Below are positions 6,698-6,818 of a stretch of 6,818 nucleotides of DNA, piece after piece. Numbering within the stretch: the stretch's first letter is position 1; each line of letters opens with the position of its first letter. The position numbers and the translations under genes were made by a program. The notes under the pieces were generated by a model. That model made no database searches. It had not been told where the DNA came from and saw nothing but the letters and a program-made list of their open reading frames with translations. The stretch spans positions 1-6,818 of the forward strand of contig SHXF01000161.1 in assembly GCA_009693435.1 (NCBI GenBank). Reading direction: 5' to 3'. The stretch is from Betaproteobacteria bacterium (GTDB lineage Bacteria; Pseudomonadota; Gammaproteobacteria; Burkholderiales; SG8-39).

Positions 6698-6818
6698 TCG
6701 TGTATCTCGACGCGAGCACACTGGTCAAACGCTACGTCGCCGAAGCCGGTTCCACCGAAGTGGGCAAGCTGATCGGCGAGGCCGACGCGCTGGGCACGGC
6801 CGTCATCAGCCGCGCCGA
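6694..6818 (+). CDS. PIN-domain (VapC-like) toxin, N-terminal part, cut by window end
   Basis: The first 41 codons are present and the frame is open to the window edge. MIVYLDASTLVKRYVAEAGS is the standard PIN-domain opening, with the first catalytic acidic residue Asp6 in YLDAS and the LVKRYV helix. The sequence continues to AVISRA, and the two remaining bases (GA) fit the Glu or Asp expected as the next conserved acidic residue. VapC-like toxins are Mg2+-dependent endoribonucleases that cut tRNA or rRNA to stop growth. Pairing of a Phd-type antitoxin with a PIN toxin is common in bacteria. The ATG overlaps the antitoxin stop by ATGA, so translation is probably coupled. Completeness cannot be judged from this window. 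Confidence 0.88.
   Translation, partial: MIVYLDASTLVKRYVAEAGSTEVGKLIGEADALGTAVISRA

Overview
This is GC-rich DNA (clearly above 60% G+C by eye) from a Gram-negative bacterium. The likely source is a betaproteobacterium or a close relative. Evidence for this is a lipoprotein of the BamE/SmpA-OmlA family, a YkgJ-type cysteine-cluster protein, a GlcG/HbpS-family protein beside an NHL-repeat protein, and the base composition. The lineage is an inference; there is no rRNA or unambiguous marker here. Every gene I can support is on the + strand.

Layout. Positions 1-363 hold the 3' end of an NHL-repeat (beta-propeller) protein cut by the window edge, followed 40 nt later by a GlcG/HbpS-family protein (404-844). 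After a 0.2 kb gap comes a two-gene overlapping unit: a YkgJ-like cysteine-cluster protein (1060-1437) and a membrane-anchored LtaS/OpgB-type phosphoglycerol transferase of the sulfatase fold (1415-3517). The latter carries an unusual 18-bp tandem repeat at its extreme 5' end. A strong hairpin (3576-3605) separates it from a soluble Ser/Thr protein kinase fused to a C-terminal cyclic-nucleotide-binding domain (3670-4965). A short AT-rich stretch, probably promoter-bearing, then precedes a small BamE-like lipoprotein (5106-5429).

Directly after the lipoprotein stop codon, a non-coding tandem array (5454-6264) has four complete copies and one partial copy of a 183-195 bp unit. Each full unit carries a potential hairpin with 23-nt arms that begin GTAGGGCGC and end GCSCYAC-like (GCGCCCTAC or GTGCCCTAC). 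The arms are conserved while the loops vary. The units fall into two subtypes with linked variants, which suggests stepwise duplication with exchange between copies.

The right end holds a type II toxin-antitoxin operon: a nested inverted repeat (6328-6377, probable operator), a Phd/YefM-family antitoxin (6401-6697), and the first 41 codons of a PIN-domain (VapC-like) toxin overlapping it by ATGA and running off the window.

How the parts relate: the YkgJ-like/transferase pair looks translationally coupled and envelope-related, and the lipoprotein is also an envelope protein. The kinase could link a cyclic nucleotide to phosphorylation, but no target is evident. The hairpin array plus toxin-antitoxin module marks the right third as a plastic, accessory-type region. 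The most unusual items are the hairpin tandem array and the kinase-cNMP-sensor fusion.
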